From G963677445 sp963678275 (GTDB lineage: Bacteria > Bacteroidota > Ignavibacteria > Ignavibacteriales > Melioribacteraceae), in contig OY782765.1 of the NCBI GenBank assembly GCA_963678275.1, positions 496,001 through 560,000 on the forward strand: a DNA stretch of 64,000 nucleotides. Reading direction: 5' to 3'. The position numbers and the translations under genes are program-made. Positions 35,946 to 46,007 of this stretch are shown one piece after another. Each line of letters begins with the position of its first letter. Position 1 is the stretch's first letter. The notes under the pieces were generated by a model. That model did not search any database. It saw nothing but the letters and a program-made list of their open reading frames with translations, and was not told where the DNA came from.

Positions 35946-37334
35946 TTAATCTGTGAATAATTCAGTTATCATTGAGAGGGCTCCGATAGAATGGAGGAAA
36001 ACAATAAAAATCAGTACCGGTGATATATATTTCAACAAAAACTTCCAGCCTTTAATTTGCCAGAATGCTGATTCAAACAATTTTTCGGCTCCCTGTTTCA
36101 GGTTTGCCAGAGCTTTATCAAAACCCCAGACCCAGGCGACAAAAATGGCTATGAGCATTCCGCCGAGCGGAAGAAGTATATTCGCGGAAAGGAAATCGGA
36201 AATATCGAAATAATTTAACCCGAAAATTGTCATATCCGACATCACGTTAAATGACAACGCGCTGGGAACTCCGATAAGGAAAGTCAGAATTCCGAAAAAT
36301 ATCACAGCTTTATGCCTTTTCCATCCTTTTTCATCCACAAAATAGGCCACAACCACTTCAAGCAGGGAGATCGCTGAAGTAAGGGCCGCGATAGTAAGCA
36401 AAACAAAAAATATTATAGAAAAGAAGTACCCGCCGGTCATCTGTTTAAACACCATCGGCAATGTCTGGAAAATTAGTCCCGGACCGGAACCGGGATCGTT
36501 GCCTGTCGCGAAAACCACGGTAAAAATAGCGAGTCCGGCTATCAGCGCTATAAAAGTATCGAGGAACACAATTTGCAGCGAAGCAACCGGAATACTCTCT
36601 TTTTTTGACATATAACTTCCATAGGTCATCATGGCGCCCATACCGAGGCTCAAGGTAAAGAAGGCATGTCCGAGCGCTATTAAAACGGTTTCGGCTGTAA
36701 CCAGCTCCCATTTGGGATAAAGGAGGAATGAAATTCCGGCCGAAGCGCCATCCAGAGTTAATCCCTTGAAGGTAAGAACAAGCAAAATAAGGAGTAAAAC
36801 CGGCATAAGGATTTTACTTCCTCTTTCAATTCCTTTTTGCACCCCGGCATAAACAATAAACATTGAAAGGCCGATGAATATTCCATGAAAACCCACCGTC
36901 CAGAGAGGACTTCCCGATAGGGAATGAAAAAGGCTGTTGGCGTCGGACGCGGTTTCGAAATCCATAAAGACCCCGCTTACCGCTTCTATTATATACCCTG
37001 TCGACCAGCCGGCTACAACAGAATAATAAGAGAGAATAATAAAACCTGAAAGCACCCCCATGCCTCCTATAGCGGTCCAGAATTTTGATCCATGCAGAGC
37101 TTTAAAAGTTCCCACCGGATTTTTCTGAGCTGTTCTTCCAATCAGCACTTCGGCAATCAGTACAGGCATACCAATAATAAAAATACAAAGAAGGTAAATA
37201 AAAATAAATGCCGCACCTCCGTTTTCCCCCGCGATGTAGGGGAATTTCCAGATATTCCCAAGTCCTATTGCCGACCCGGCCGCCGCAAGAATAAAGCCGA
37301 TTTTGGATCCCCATTGTTCCCGCTGCTGCGTCAT
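35946..37334 (-). CDS. Sodium-dependent neurotransmitter-symporter (NSS/SNF) family transporter
   Basis: A LeuT-fold sodium symporter of 462 residues. The opening REQWGSKIGFILAAAGSAIGLGNIWKFPYIAGENGGAAF contains the helix 1 sodium and substrate site. Helix 6 region HAFFTLSLGMGAMMTYGSYM is typical of bacterial NSS proteins, probably of the tyrosine/tryptophan/leucine transporter type. I prefer ATG 37334 with AAGG upstream over the TTG at 37343. About 11-12 helices are seen. It is paired with the AGCS gene. Confidence 0.94.
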   Translation of the reverse strand: MTQQREQWGSKIGFILAAAGSAIGLGNIWKFPYIAGENGGAAFIFIYLLCIFIIGMPVLIAEVLIGRTAQKNPVGTFKALHGSKFWTAIGGMGVLSGFIILSYYSVVAGWSTGYIIEAVSGVFMDFETASDANSLFHSLSGSPLWTVGFHGIFIGLSMFIVYAGVQKGIERGSKILMPVLLLILLVLTFKGLTLDGASAGISFLLYPKWELVTAETVLIALGHAFFTLSLGMGAMMTYGSYMSKKESIPVASLQIVFLDTFIALIAGLAIFTVVFATGNDPGSGPGLIFQTLPMVFKQMTGGYFFSIIFFVLLTIAALTSAISLLEVVVAYFVDEKGWKRHKAVIFFGILTFLIGVPSALSFNVMSDMTIFGLNYFDISDFLSANILLPLGGMLIAIFVAWVWGFDKALANLKQGAEKLFESAFWQIKGWKFLLKYISPVLIFIVFLHSIGALSMITELFTD

Positions 37335-37503
37335 AACGTCCAACCTTTTAATTTATTGAAATTGTTTTGAATATTTTTTTGGTGAATAAAAGGTCAAATA
37401 TTAAATTTTAATTATAGAATTTCAACTAATTTTTCTGTTTCCACAAATTTACCGGGATATTTATCAGCAGATTTCGGGGCAGATAATATGAAAAGGAGTA
37501 AAA

Positions 37504-40500
37504 ATGCTTAAAAGAAAAGTTTTTTCATTGTTCGCGATCATAATTTTATTATACGGTTGCAGCTCGGAAAAGAATGTAAATGTAAGCAGTTTTGAACCGG
37601 TTGGTGAAGTAGACAGGCTGACAAAATTCACGGTGGAATTTGATGAAAATCTGGCTCCCCCCGAAAAACAAAATATCTGGATGGATGAAGAATTTATTGA
37701 ATTTTCACCCGAAATAATAGGGAAGTTTAAATGGACCGACGCGAGAACATTAATTTTTTCGCCGGATGTGCCTCTTGAACCAATCCAGGAATATGAAGCA
37801 AAAATCACCAGTAAAGTACTTTTTAATAAAAATATTGGTATTGACAGAGAAGAGTATAAATTCAATACTCCCGATTTTGATGTATTAAAGAGTGAGTTTT
37901 TCTGGAATCATCTGCAGGGTAAAGATTACATACTTGGGGTTCAGGCAAATATATATTTTAATTACGAAGTTGTGCCCGATCTGTTAAAAAAATATCTTGA
38001 AGTGCAAATAGCGGGGAAAGAAATTACAGATTATATGATTGTATCGGAACAGGCCGGGAAGGTGATCGCAATTAATTTTGGTGAAATAAGCCAGACCAAA
38101 AAGGAACAGGATTTATCAATTAAGATTAAAAACGGCCTTGAAAGTGTGATAGGTAAAAAAGCTCTTGAGGAGGACCGTGACTTTGAATATACTCTGCCTC
38201 CGCTGAAAAGACTGGCTATTACAGGGGTCAGCGCCGGTTTTAACGGTAGCGACGGATGGATTGATGTAAGCACAACACAGATGGTTGATCTTAAAAACAT
38301 TTCCCAATATGTCTCTACCGACCCGTCAGTCCGGCTTACATTCGCTGTCAATAACAATAACTTCAGAATTGAAGGAAATTTTGAAGGATTAAACGAGGTG
38401 GAAATAAGGGTCAAAAAGGGGTTGCCCGGTCTTTACGGAGGAAAACTGGAATACGATTTTGTTCAGTTAGTTTCAATGGTAAATCTGAAACCGGCGATAA
38501 ACTATACAGATAAAAATGGTAAATACCTGATGTATTCAGGTGAGAAAAACCTGGAAGTTTCTTCGGTCAATGTGAAAGAGATGGAACTTGAAGTTATACA
38601 GGTATTTGAAAACAATCTTATTCATTTTCTTGACAACAACAGATGGAATTATTTCCCCGGAAACTGGAATCCCAGTTATTACAGTGGTAATTACGGCAGA
38701 ACTATACTTGAAGGGAAAATTAATAAAACCAACGGAGAATCAAAAAACAGGATAGAAAAAACCCTTGTTAATCTTAATGATATACTTGGAGGTAAATATA
38801 AAGGAGTTTATGTCGTAAGGGTAAGGTCCTCGGAACAGAGATGGATACAGGACTCTAAAATAGTAGCGGTTACCGATCTTGGCATCATAGCAAAAAAATG
38901 GGGCCGGGGCATTATGGTATTTATTAATAATATCAGAAACGCGATGCCTGTCGCCGGGGCTGAAATAAAAATAATTTCAGATAATAACCAGGTTATCGCC
39001 GAAGGATTAACCGATAATGAGGGAATATTAAAGATCGGGAGTCTGAGGGATGAGTTTAAAGATTTTTCTCCCTCCATGGTAATTGCCTCAAAAGGAGAGG
39101 ACTTTAATTATCTCTTTCTTTCAAAAACCCGTCTGGAGACATCACGTTATGACGTAGGGGGATTAACAAGGCACTCAGATGAATTTAAGGCATTTCTATA
39201 TTCTGAAAGAAATATTTATCGTCCGGGTGAATCTATGAATCTTTCGGGAATATTAAGGAACAACCGTAATAAACTGATTGACAAGATGCCGGTATTTATA
39301 AAAATATTTTCACCGACAGGGAAGATATTCGGTAAATACAAACAGACGCTGAATGAAGAAAGCTCTTTTGAATTAAATATTGACCTGCCCGATTACAGCC
39401 AGACAGGAAAATATATTGTGAATTTATATGTCGGCGATGATAATTTGACGGGGAGTTATTCATTCAGCATTGAGGAATTTGTGCCAGATAAAATCAGGGT
39501 AATATTAAATCCTGAAAAGAGCAATTATATGCCGGGTGAGATCAGCAAGACAAAAATAAAAGGTGAATTTCTTTTTGGAGCTCCCGCTGCTGGTATGAAA
39601 TATGAGTCGGAACTAATGTTAAGGGAGGTCCCTTTCAGAAGCCGTAAATTGCCAAAATATAATTTCAGCAATTATTCCGGTAACAATTCATTTATTGATA
39701 AACAAAGGGTGGAAGGTATACTCGATGGTGAAGGGAAAGGGGATATTATATACCGACTTCCGCAAAATCCGGCCAAAGGGGGAATATTCAGGGCTGTTAT
39801 TTTTTCAAGTGTTTTTGATCTGACCGGAAGAACGGTCAATCAGACCGCGGAATTTAAATTGTGGCCGCAGGATTATTTTATCGGGATAAGATCGGATGGT
39901 TATTATTATGGCACTAATTCCAATATCGCGTTATCATTTGCCGCGGTTGACAAAAATGATAATATTCTGAAAGATTTTAAAGGTGAGATCATTCTCATTA
40001 AAAAAGAATGGCATTCTGTTTTGAAGAAAGATTACTCTAATCAGTATTATTATGTGTCTGAAGTAAAGGAAGTGGAGCAATGGAAGAAAAATCTGACTCT
40101 TCATGGTGAAACAAACTACAGCTTAAATGTAGCGCAGTCGGGAAGTTACAGTATCAGAATCAGAAAAGAGGGGGATGAGGTATATTGGGAAAAAGAATTC
40201 TACGCCTACGGATGGAGCTCCTCGGGTGACGCCTCATTTGCCGTTAACAAGGAGGGGCGGATTGAGATTGTAACGGATAAAACAAGTTACGAATCAGGTG
40301 AAAAGGCAAAAGTATTATTCACCACTCCTTTCGACGGGAAGATGCTTGTTTCATTTGAGAGAGAAGAGGTGATTGATTACAGGTATGTTGATGTGGTTAA
40401 TAACTCAGCGGAAATTGAGATGCCGATGAACGAGGATTTTCTGCCCAACATATATATAAATGCTACCCTTTTCCGGCCCCATGAAGGTGGAAATAATTCG

Positions 40501-42885
40501 CCTATTCTTGTCGGCCACGGGATTAAATCGGTTAAAGTGGAAAAAAGAATCAACAGGATAAATCTTGAGATTACAGCTGAAGCAAAGATGAAGCCGGAAA
40601 TGAAACATAAGATTAAACTGAAAGCCGGAGCTGAAAAAGATATTTTTGTTACAATCGCGGCTGTTGATGAAGGAATTTTGCAGATAAAAGATTTCGCGAC
40701 TCCGAATCCTTATGATTATATGTATGCTAAAAATGCTCTCGGGGTTGACAGTTATGATCTTTATGAACTGCTTCTGCCTGAATTCAGCGCTAAAACATCT
40801 TCAACAGGCGGCGACGGCCTTATGGCTAAAATGAAAAAAAGGCAAAACCCTGTAAAAAGTAAAAGATTCAAGCTGGTTTCACACTGGAGCGGAATTCTAA
40901 AAACAAACGCGTCGGGCGAAGCGGAGACTGAATTTTTTATTCCGAGGTTTAATGGTGAATTAAGGATAATGGCTGTCGCTTATAAAGGAGAACGTTTCGG
41001 GGCCGCTGAAAAAAGTGTGAAAGTTTCGGATGATCTTATCATTGAACCTCAAATACCGAGATTCTTAACAATGGGCGATACCCTTGTTATACCTGTGAGT
41101 CTTATCAACACAAGTAAAAACAAGGGTGATGTCAGCATTGATCTCTCAGTTTCAGGACCAATCGAGATTCTCTCTTCCGGCCCGGGGAATAAAGAGATTA
41201 AACCGGGAAATATGGAAACGGTTGAATTTATGATTACGGCGACCGGAATGGGTCAGGGAAAGATTATTTTTAATACTGACGGGCTTGGTGAAATTAAGGA
41301 GGTTATTGATATCGGAGTCAGACCGGCGTCGCCATTTGTTACTGAAACAGGAAATGGTAAAATAACTGCGGGAGAAAAGTTTACTCTCGATATGAAAAAC
41401 AATTTTATGGAAGGCACCGAATCAGGCAAAATTGTTCTAAGTAAATTCCCGGCCATCGGACTCACCGATCAGCTCAACACACTTGTTAAATATCCCTATG
41501 GCTGCATCGAACAGACGGTTTCCAAACTTTTCCCCCAGCTTTATTTTCAGGAGCTTGTTCTCGCTGCCGCGCCTGAACTTTACCGCAGACATAATCCGAT
41601 TTATTATGTTAAGGAAGGTATAAGAAAGATTGAAGATATGCAGCTTTATGACGGCTCAATTTCTTATTGGCAGGGGGGAAGCTACTCAAACTGGTGGGGT
41701 TCGGTTTACGCGGCCCATTTTCTTATCGAGGCGGAAAAAGCAGGCTTTTCGGTTAATTCAGATGTTATTAAAAACCTGCTGAATTATATTAAAAAAAGAT
41801 CGGGTGAAAAAGAAATATATACCTATCGCTACTATCGAAATAATAGTGAAAAGGTGGTGAACATTGCCCGCAAAGAAATAATATACGGATTATATGTTCT
41901 GGCTCTTTCAGGCAGGGCTGAGCTTCCATTGATGAATTATTATCGATCCAGGCCTCATTTATTATCTGACGATATGGTTTACCTTTTGGCGGGAGCTTTC
42001 AGGCTGGCGGGAAATATGGACGCCTTCAACGAATTGCTGCCCGATAATTTTACACCTGAAAAAACCGCGAGAGAAACCGGAAGAAGTTTTGATTCAGGAA
42101 TGAGGGCAAACGCCCTTAAGCTGAATATTCTTATTGAAAATGATCCTGATAATCCGCAGGTGCCGGTTATTATAAAATATCTGACAAAAAATCTGAAAAA
42201 TTGTTATTCCACACAGGAGCGGGCATTTACATATCTGGCGCTTGGCAAAGCGTCAAAAAGAGCCGCCGCCACAGATATGAAAATCGATGTTCTGGTTGAT
42301 GGTGAAAAAACCGCGACATTCAGTGGTCAGAATTTAACAATAAGCGATAAATCTCTGGCCGGCGCCGAGGTAGTTTTCGAACCTGAAGGAACAGGCGAAG
42401 TTTATTATTATTATGAAATGGAGGGAATACCTTCACAGTTCAGAACAGAAGAGGCGGACAATGATCTGAGAGTAAGGAGAAAATATTTCGATTATCTAAG
42501 CGGATCGGAAATCACCACAAATCAATTTGAGCAGGGTGAGCTGATCGTATGCAAAATATCACTTTATTCTCCATCTTTTAATGTTGATAATATTGTTATA
42601 TCCGATCTGGTTCCTGCCGGATTTGAAATTGAAAACCCCAGGTTAAAAACTTCAGTGGAAAATGACTGGAAAATCGATAAACCGTTGAATGTGGAATATA
42701 TGGATGTAAGAGATGACAGAATGCTTCTTTTCACAAGCCTCAGGGCCAAAAGGGAAGTGGAATTTATTTATATGCTCCGGGTTGTAAATAAAGGCAAATT
42801 TATTCTGCCACCTGTAAACGCCGAGGCTATGTATGACCCTGAAATACAATCTGTCAACGGCGGAGGAATCGTAAAAATTAAATAA
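37504..42885 (+). CDS. Alpha-2-macroglobulin family lipoprotein with thioester
   Basis: A 1793-residue bacterial alpha-2-macroglobulin, thought to trap proteases or protect the envelope in the periplasm. The lipobox ends at Cys19 (LLYGCSS). Macroglobulin (MG) domains cover about 30-1080; a bait-like stretch rich in Ser, Gly and Lys lies near 1099-1125. The A2M motif HWSGILKTNASGEAETEFFIP follows. The thioester CxEQ is intact in PYGCIEQT, with Cys1334. The terpenoid-like thioester domain continues to about 1640. A strong aaaaggagtaaaaATG start is present. Unlike many bacterial homologues it has no pbpC neighbour; it heads a run of envelope genes. Confidence 0.93.
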   Translation: MLKRKVFSLFAIIILLYGCSSEKNVNVSSFEPVGEVDRLTKFTVEFDENLAPPEKQNIWMDEEFIEFSPEIIGKFKWTDARTLIFSPDVPLEPIQEYEAKITSKVLFNKNIGIDREEYKFNTPDFDVLKSEFFWNHLQGKDYILGVQANIYFNYEVVPDLLKKYLEVQIAGKEITDYMIVSEQAGKVIAINFGEISQTKKEQDLSIKIKNGLESVIGKKALEEDRDFEYTLPPLKRLAITGVSAGFNGSDGWIDVSTTQMVDLKNISQYVSTDPSVRLTFAVNNNNFRIEGNFEGLNEVEIRVKKGLPGLYGGKLEYDFVQLVSMVNLKPAINYTDKNGKYLMYSGEKNLEVSSVNVKEMELEVIQVFENNLIHFLDNNRWNYFPGNWNPSYYSGNYGRTILEGKINKTNGESKNRIEKTLVNLNDILGGKYKGVYVVRVRSSEQRWIQDSKIVAVTDLGIIAKKWGRGIMVFINNIRNAMPVAGAEIKIISDNNQVIAEGLTDNEGILKIGSLRDEFKDFSPSMVIASKGEDFNYLFLSKTRLETSRYDVGGLTRHSDEFKAFLYSERNIYRPGESMNLSGILRNNRNKLIDKMPVFIKIFSPTGKIFGKYKQTLNEESSFELNIDLPDYSQTGKYIVNLYVGDDNLTGSYSFSIEEFVPDKIRVILNPEKSNYMPGEISKTKIKGEFLFGAPAAGMKYESELMLREVPFRSRKLPKYNFSNYSGNNSFIDKQRVEGILDGEGKGDIIYRLPQNPAKGGIFRAVIFSSVFDLTGRTVNQTAEFKLWPQDYFIGIRSDGYYYGTNSNIALSFAAVDKNDNILKDFKGEIILIKKEWHSVLKKDYSNQYYYVSEVKEVEQWKKNLTLHGETNYSLNVAQSGSYSIRIRKEGDEVYWEKEFYAYGWSSSGDASFAVNKEGRIEIVTDKTSYESGEKAKVLFTTPFDGKMLVSFEREEVIDYRYVDVVNNSAEIEMPMNEDFLPNIYINATLFRPHEGGNNSPILVGHGIKSVKVEKRINRINLEITAEAKMKPEMKHKIKLKAGAEKDIFVTIAAVDEGILQIKDFATPNPYDYMYAKNALGVDSYDLYELLLPEFSAKTSSTGGDGLMAKMKKRQNPVKSKRFKLVSHWSGILKTNASGEAETEFFIPRFNGELRIMAVAYKGERFGAAEKSVKVSDDLIIEPQIPRFLTMGDTLVIPVSLINTSKNKGDVSIDLSVSGPIEILSSGPGNKEIKPGNMETVEFMITATGMGQGKIIFNTDGLGEIKEVIDIGVRPASPFVTETGNGKITAGEKFTLDMKNNFMEGTESGKIVLSKFPAIGLTDQLNTLVKYPYGCIEQTVSKLFPQLYFQELVLAAAPELYRRHNPIYYVKEGIRKIEDMQLYDGSISYWQGGSYSNWWGSVYAAHFLIEAEKAGFSVNSDVIKNLLNYIKKRSGEKEIYTYRYYRNNSEKVVNIARKEIIYGLYVLALSGRAELPLMNYYRSRPHLLSDDMVYLLAGAFRLAGNMDAFNELLPDNFTPEKTARETGRSFDSGMRANALKLNILIENDPDNPQVPVIIKYLTKNLKNCYSTQERAFTYLALGKASKRAAATDMKIDVLVDGEKTATFSGQNLTISDKSLAGAEVVFEPEGTGEVYYYYEMEGIPSQFRTEEADNDLRVRRKYFDYLSGSEITTNQFEQGELIVCKISLYSPSFNVDNIVISDLVPAGFEIENPRLKTSVENDWKIDKPLNVEYMDVRDDRMLLFTSLRAKREVEFIYMLRVVNKGKFILPPVNAEAMYDPEIQSVNGGGIVKIK

Positions 42886-43074
42886 ATTTAATGGAAACTT
42901 AATTGTGGATTATATTAGATTACGAAACCAATACGTACATGGAAATGTTTTTAGCTTTTATATTCAAATAAAAATTATGATATTTGTAAAATCTTTTGAA
43001 TGTAGATCAGATATTATTTCTGAAATGGGTTTTATGATAAAAAATAATCATCTAATAACTTTCCGGGAGGAAAA

Positions 43075-43620
43075 ATGAAAAAGTATTCAATCCTGTTACT
43101 TTTGATAGCGATAACATTTATGTTTTCAGCATGCGGTGGTACAAAACCTTTACCAAAAACTGATGAGGGGGATATTCCCGAATGGTTCCTTAATCCTGCA
43201 GATTCACCAAATTTCCTGATAGCGACAGCAACGGCTACATCAAGAGATATGCAGCTCGCTATTGACAAAGCCACTACAGACGCGCGGGCAAGTATATCGC
43301 GCCAGATGGAAACAGAACTTTCATCACTTCAGAAAAAATTTGACCAGGAAACAGGTGTAAACGACGCTTCCACTTTACGTCAGAAAATGACTAACGCTAT
43401 TAAAGCAGTTACAAAAACAACTCTTGTGGGCAGTAAACCCAAGCAGAAACACCTGGTAAAAGACGGCTCAAACTGGCGCGCTTATGTTCAGATGGAATAT
43501 CCCCTGGGAGCGGCAAGACAGGCGCTGGTTTCCGCGATAAAAAAAGATGATGAAATGTATACCAATTACAAAGAAGCTGAAGCGTTCAAAGAACTTGAAA
43601 AAGAAACCGAAGGTATGTAA
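43075..43620 (+). CDS. LPP20-family lipoprotein
   Basis: A 181-residue lipoprotein with lipobox Cys20 (FMFSACGG). The domain WFLNPADSPNFLIATATATSRDMQLAIDKATTDARASISRQM is the LPP20/FlgT-like fold, in which an alanine-rich helix follows the strand. The function of LPP20 proteins is poorly known; they are outer-membrane associated in Helicobacter. It has a gggaggaaaaATG start after a 189 base gap from the macroglobulin gene, so a promoter could lie there. Two further LPP20-like proteins follow downstream. Confidence 0.85.
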   Translation: MKKYSILLLLIAITFMFSACGGTKPLPKTDEGDIPEWFLNPADSPNFLIATATATSRDMQLAIDKATTDARASISRQMETELSSLQKKFDQETGVNDASTLRQKMTNAIKAVTKTTLVGSKPKQKHLVKDGSNWRAYVQMEYPLGAARQALVSAIKKDDEMYTNYKEAEAFKELEKETEGM

Positions 43621-44346
43621 TTGAAAAAACCGACAGGGGTAATATTTTTAATCCTTCTGTGCAGTGAAATTATCGCGCAGTCATTTCCCGGCTGGTTCCT
43701 TTACCCGGGTGATTTGAGCGGTGAGTTTTATGTCGGTTACACAAGTTCAGATTATATAAAAGATTCTTCAATAGTTTACGCGAAAGAGGATGCGGCGCTC
43801 AAACGCGCCGCATATACCTCGACCGGTATAGATTACTCCCAGGTTAACTGGAATACCGAACTTGGAACATATATGATGAAGCGGGAGGAGATAGAGGTAT
43901 TTGATACTTCAATGGCTGCGGATTATTTCGAGGCGCTGGAATTTATTACTGATTTCAGTCCCGGCAGGGGGTTTATATGTCTTTTTTCAGCGGATGGCAG
44001 CCAACCCGATATTTCTTTATTTTCCATCTATGATATTGAAGATACAGATAAACCTGACTGGGTTGATACTTACCCTGAAGAGGAGGGAGTAATATTCGGG
44101 CACGGGATTTCAAAGAAGCTTTATCTTGAGGTAAATTCATGGCGGCAGGCTGAACAAAGGGCAAAGATTGATATCGCCAAGCAGGTTTCTGCTGAATATG
44201 ACAGCAAAACATACAAAACCATTATTGAAACCCACACCATAACAAAGGAATCGCTTATGGTAAGAATCGGCAATCTTAAAATACTTGGCCGATGGTATGA
44301 CGCTGAAAATAAGAACTACCATGTTTTTATGCGAATGAAAATTTAA
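43621..44346 (+). CDS. Exported LPP20-like protein
   Basis: A 241-residue protein with a cleavable signal peptide (about 1-20, ending near IIAQS). The start is TTG, directly after the stop codon of the upstream gene, so it is translationally coupled. It shows WFLYPGDLSGEFYVGYTSSDY with an alanine-rich helix (AKEDAALKRAAYTSTG) and a second such pattern: FGHGISKKLYLEVNSWRQAEQRAKIDIAKQV. It therefore appears to hold two LPP20-like halves. No enzymatic motif is seen. Confidence 0.75.
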   Translation: MKKPTGVIFLILLCSEIIAQSFPGWFLYPGDLSGEFYVGYTSSDYIKDSSIVYAKEDAALKRAAYTSTGIDYSQVNWNTELGTYMMKREEIEVFDTSMAADYFEALEFITDFSPGRGFICLFSADGSQPDISLFSIYDIEDTDKPDWVDTYPEEEGVIFGHGISKKLYLEVNSWRQAEQRAKIDIAKQVSAEYDSKTYKTIIETHTITKESLMVRIGNLKILGRWYDAENKNYHVFMRMKI

Positions 44347-44359
44347 TTTAGGTGACATT

Positions 44360-46006
44360 ATGAAATCAGGAGCTATTTATATCTGCTTTATTCTTCTATT
44401 GTCAGTTTCAAAAATCTTTTCACAGGATGACGGTTATCAAAAATACCTTCAGGAAGAGAAGAAAAAATATGAGCAGTATGTTAAAGAAGAGGATCAGAAG
44501 TTTATAAATTATCTTAAAGAGGAATGGAGAAAATACCAGCTTTACAAAGGAATAAAACCTGATGAGAAGCCAAAGATACCGGACGTTCCTGTTTATACCA
44601 TTCCGGAAGGGACAAAACCTGAACCAAAAAAACCGGTTGAAATTAAGGTTCCTGAGAAACCTGCTAACGAACCTGAACCAGAAGAGATACCGGAAAATAA
44701 TGTTCCGGATGAACCCCCCGTAGTTAAAGAGCCCGATTCCCCCGAACCTGAGACCAGACCCTCGGAAGATCAGCCCCCGGTTCCCGAAAGGAAACCGGTC
44801 AGGGAAGAGGATAAACCGGCGCCTGATAATCCTCCGGCCCCTCCTGCCGATCCGGCGCCTGATGTCGAACCTGTAATACGTGAATATGACAATACTGACC
44901 AGATCGATTTTGATTTTTACGGACTTAAGCAGAACTACCATTATGATAAAGGGATGAAGATTCAGTTTTCAGGGGAAGTAAACAATACTTCAATAAGTGA
45001 ATACTGGGAAAAAATGGCCAGGACAAATTATTCCGAGCTTGTAAAGGAGTGCCTGGAGTATAAAAAGGATAAGGGATTAAATGACTGGGGATACCTGCTG
45101 CATTTAAAGGGAATATCTGAAAAAATTTATCCCGCCTCACGGACCAACCAGTATCTGCTGACCTGGTTTCTGGCAAATCAATCAGGGTATAAAACCAGAA
45201 TTGGTTATACTTCCGAAAAAGTTTATCTGCTGGTCCCGACAAAAAATGTTATATATGATGTGATTTATCTTAATTCGGGTGATGAAGGGGTAAAAAGTTT
45301 TGTGATCGATTTTGAGAATCTCTATAGTGAAAAGTCGGGGGGATTCTACTCATATAAAAAAGATTTTCCCCAGGCAAAAAAATATATAAGTATGGATATC
45401 ACCAGGCGGCCTGAGTTTTCCAATACGGCGAGAGAAAGAAATCTGAGGTTTTCCTATGAGGGGAAAAACTACAACCTGAAGGTTAAATACAATCAGAATC
45501 TTGTAAGCTTTTACGAATATTATCCATACACCGAACATACTATTTATTTTAATGCTGAGGTTTCATCAGTAACGGAAAAATCACTTATTCCGGCACTTAA
45601 AAAAATTGTCGCCGGAAAATCAAAGCCTGAAGCGGCCAATATACTTATCCGGTTTGTTCAGACGGCTTTTGATTACCAGACCGATCAGCAGCAGTTTGAC
45701 AGGGAAAAACCACTTTTTGTAGAGGAAATTATCCGTTATCCATACAGTGACTGCGAGGACCGTTCAATTTTTTATGCTTACCTCGTGAAAAAGATATTAG
45801 GGCTTGATGTTATAGGACTTAACTATCCCGGGCACATGGCGACAGCGGTAAAATTTGATGTGAATGTTCCCGGTGATTATATAAATTACCAGGGGAAAAA
45901 GTTTACGGTTTGTGACCCGACATATATTAATGCTTATATTGGGATGGCAATGCCCCAGTTTAAAAACTCAAAACTTGAAAATATTATAGAAATAAAAGAG
46001 AACTGA
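44360..46006 (+). CDS. Exported proline-rich transglutaminase-like protein
   Basis: A 548-residue exported protein in three parts: a signal peptide plus a charged coiled-coil-like stretch (20-65, QEEKKKYEQYVKEEDQKF), a Pro/Glu-rich spacer (about 70-175) that could span the periplasm or wall, and a transglutaminase-like domain at the C-terminus. The catalytic triad is visible: Cys465 in YSDCEDRS, His492 in YPGHMATAV and Asp519 in VCDPTYINAYIG. Such domains act as peptidases or as cross-linking acyltransferases; which applies here is unknown. It lies 13 bases after the upstream gene and 1 base before the next one. Confidence 0.85.
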   Translation: MKSGAIYICFILLLSVSKIFSQDDGYQKYLQEEKKKYEQYVKEEDQKFINYLKEEWRKYQLYKGIKPDEKPKIPDVPVYTIPEGTKPEPKKPVEIKVPEKPANEPEPEEIPENNVPDEPPVVKEPDSPEPETRPSEDQPPVPERKPVREEDKPAPDNPPAPPADPAPDVEPVIREYDNTDQIDFDFYGLKQNYHYDKGMKIQFSGEVNNTSISEYWEKMARTNYSELVKECLEYKKDKGLNDWGYLLHLKGISEKIYPASRTNQYLLTWFLANQSGYKTRIGYTSEKVYLLVPTKNVIYDVIYLNSGDEGVKSFVIDFENLYSEKSGGFYSYKKDFPQAKKYISMDITRRPEFSNTARERNLRFSYEGKNYNLKVKYNQNLVSFYEYYPYTEHTIYFNAEVSSVTEKSLIPALKKIVAGKSKPEAANILIRFVQTAFDYQTDQQQFDREKPLFVEEIIRYPYSDCEDRSIFYAYLVKKILGLDVIGLNYPGHMATAVKFDVNVPGDYINYQGKKFTVCDPTYINAYIGMAMPQFKNSKLENIIEIKEN

Positions 46007-46007
46007 T

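Noticed and set aside
44420..44941. 173-residue minus-strand frame rich in Arg, Phe and Ile
   Set aside because: It is the antisense of the Pro/Glu-rich spacer of the transglutaminase-like gene, which explains its composition.
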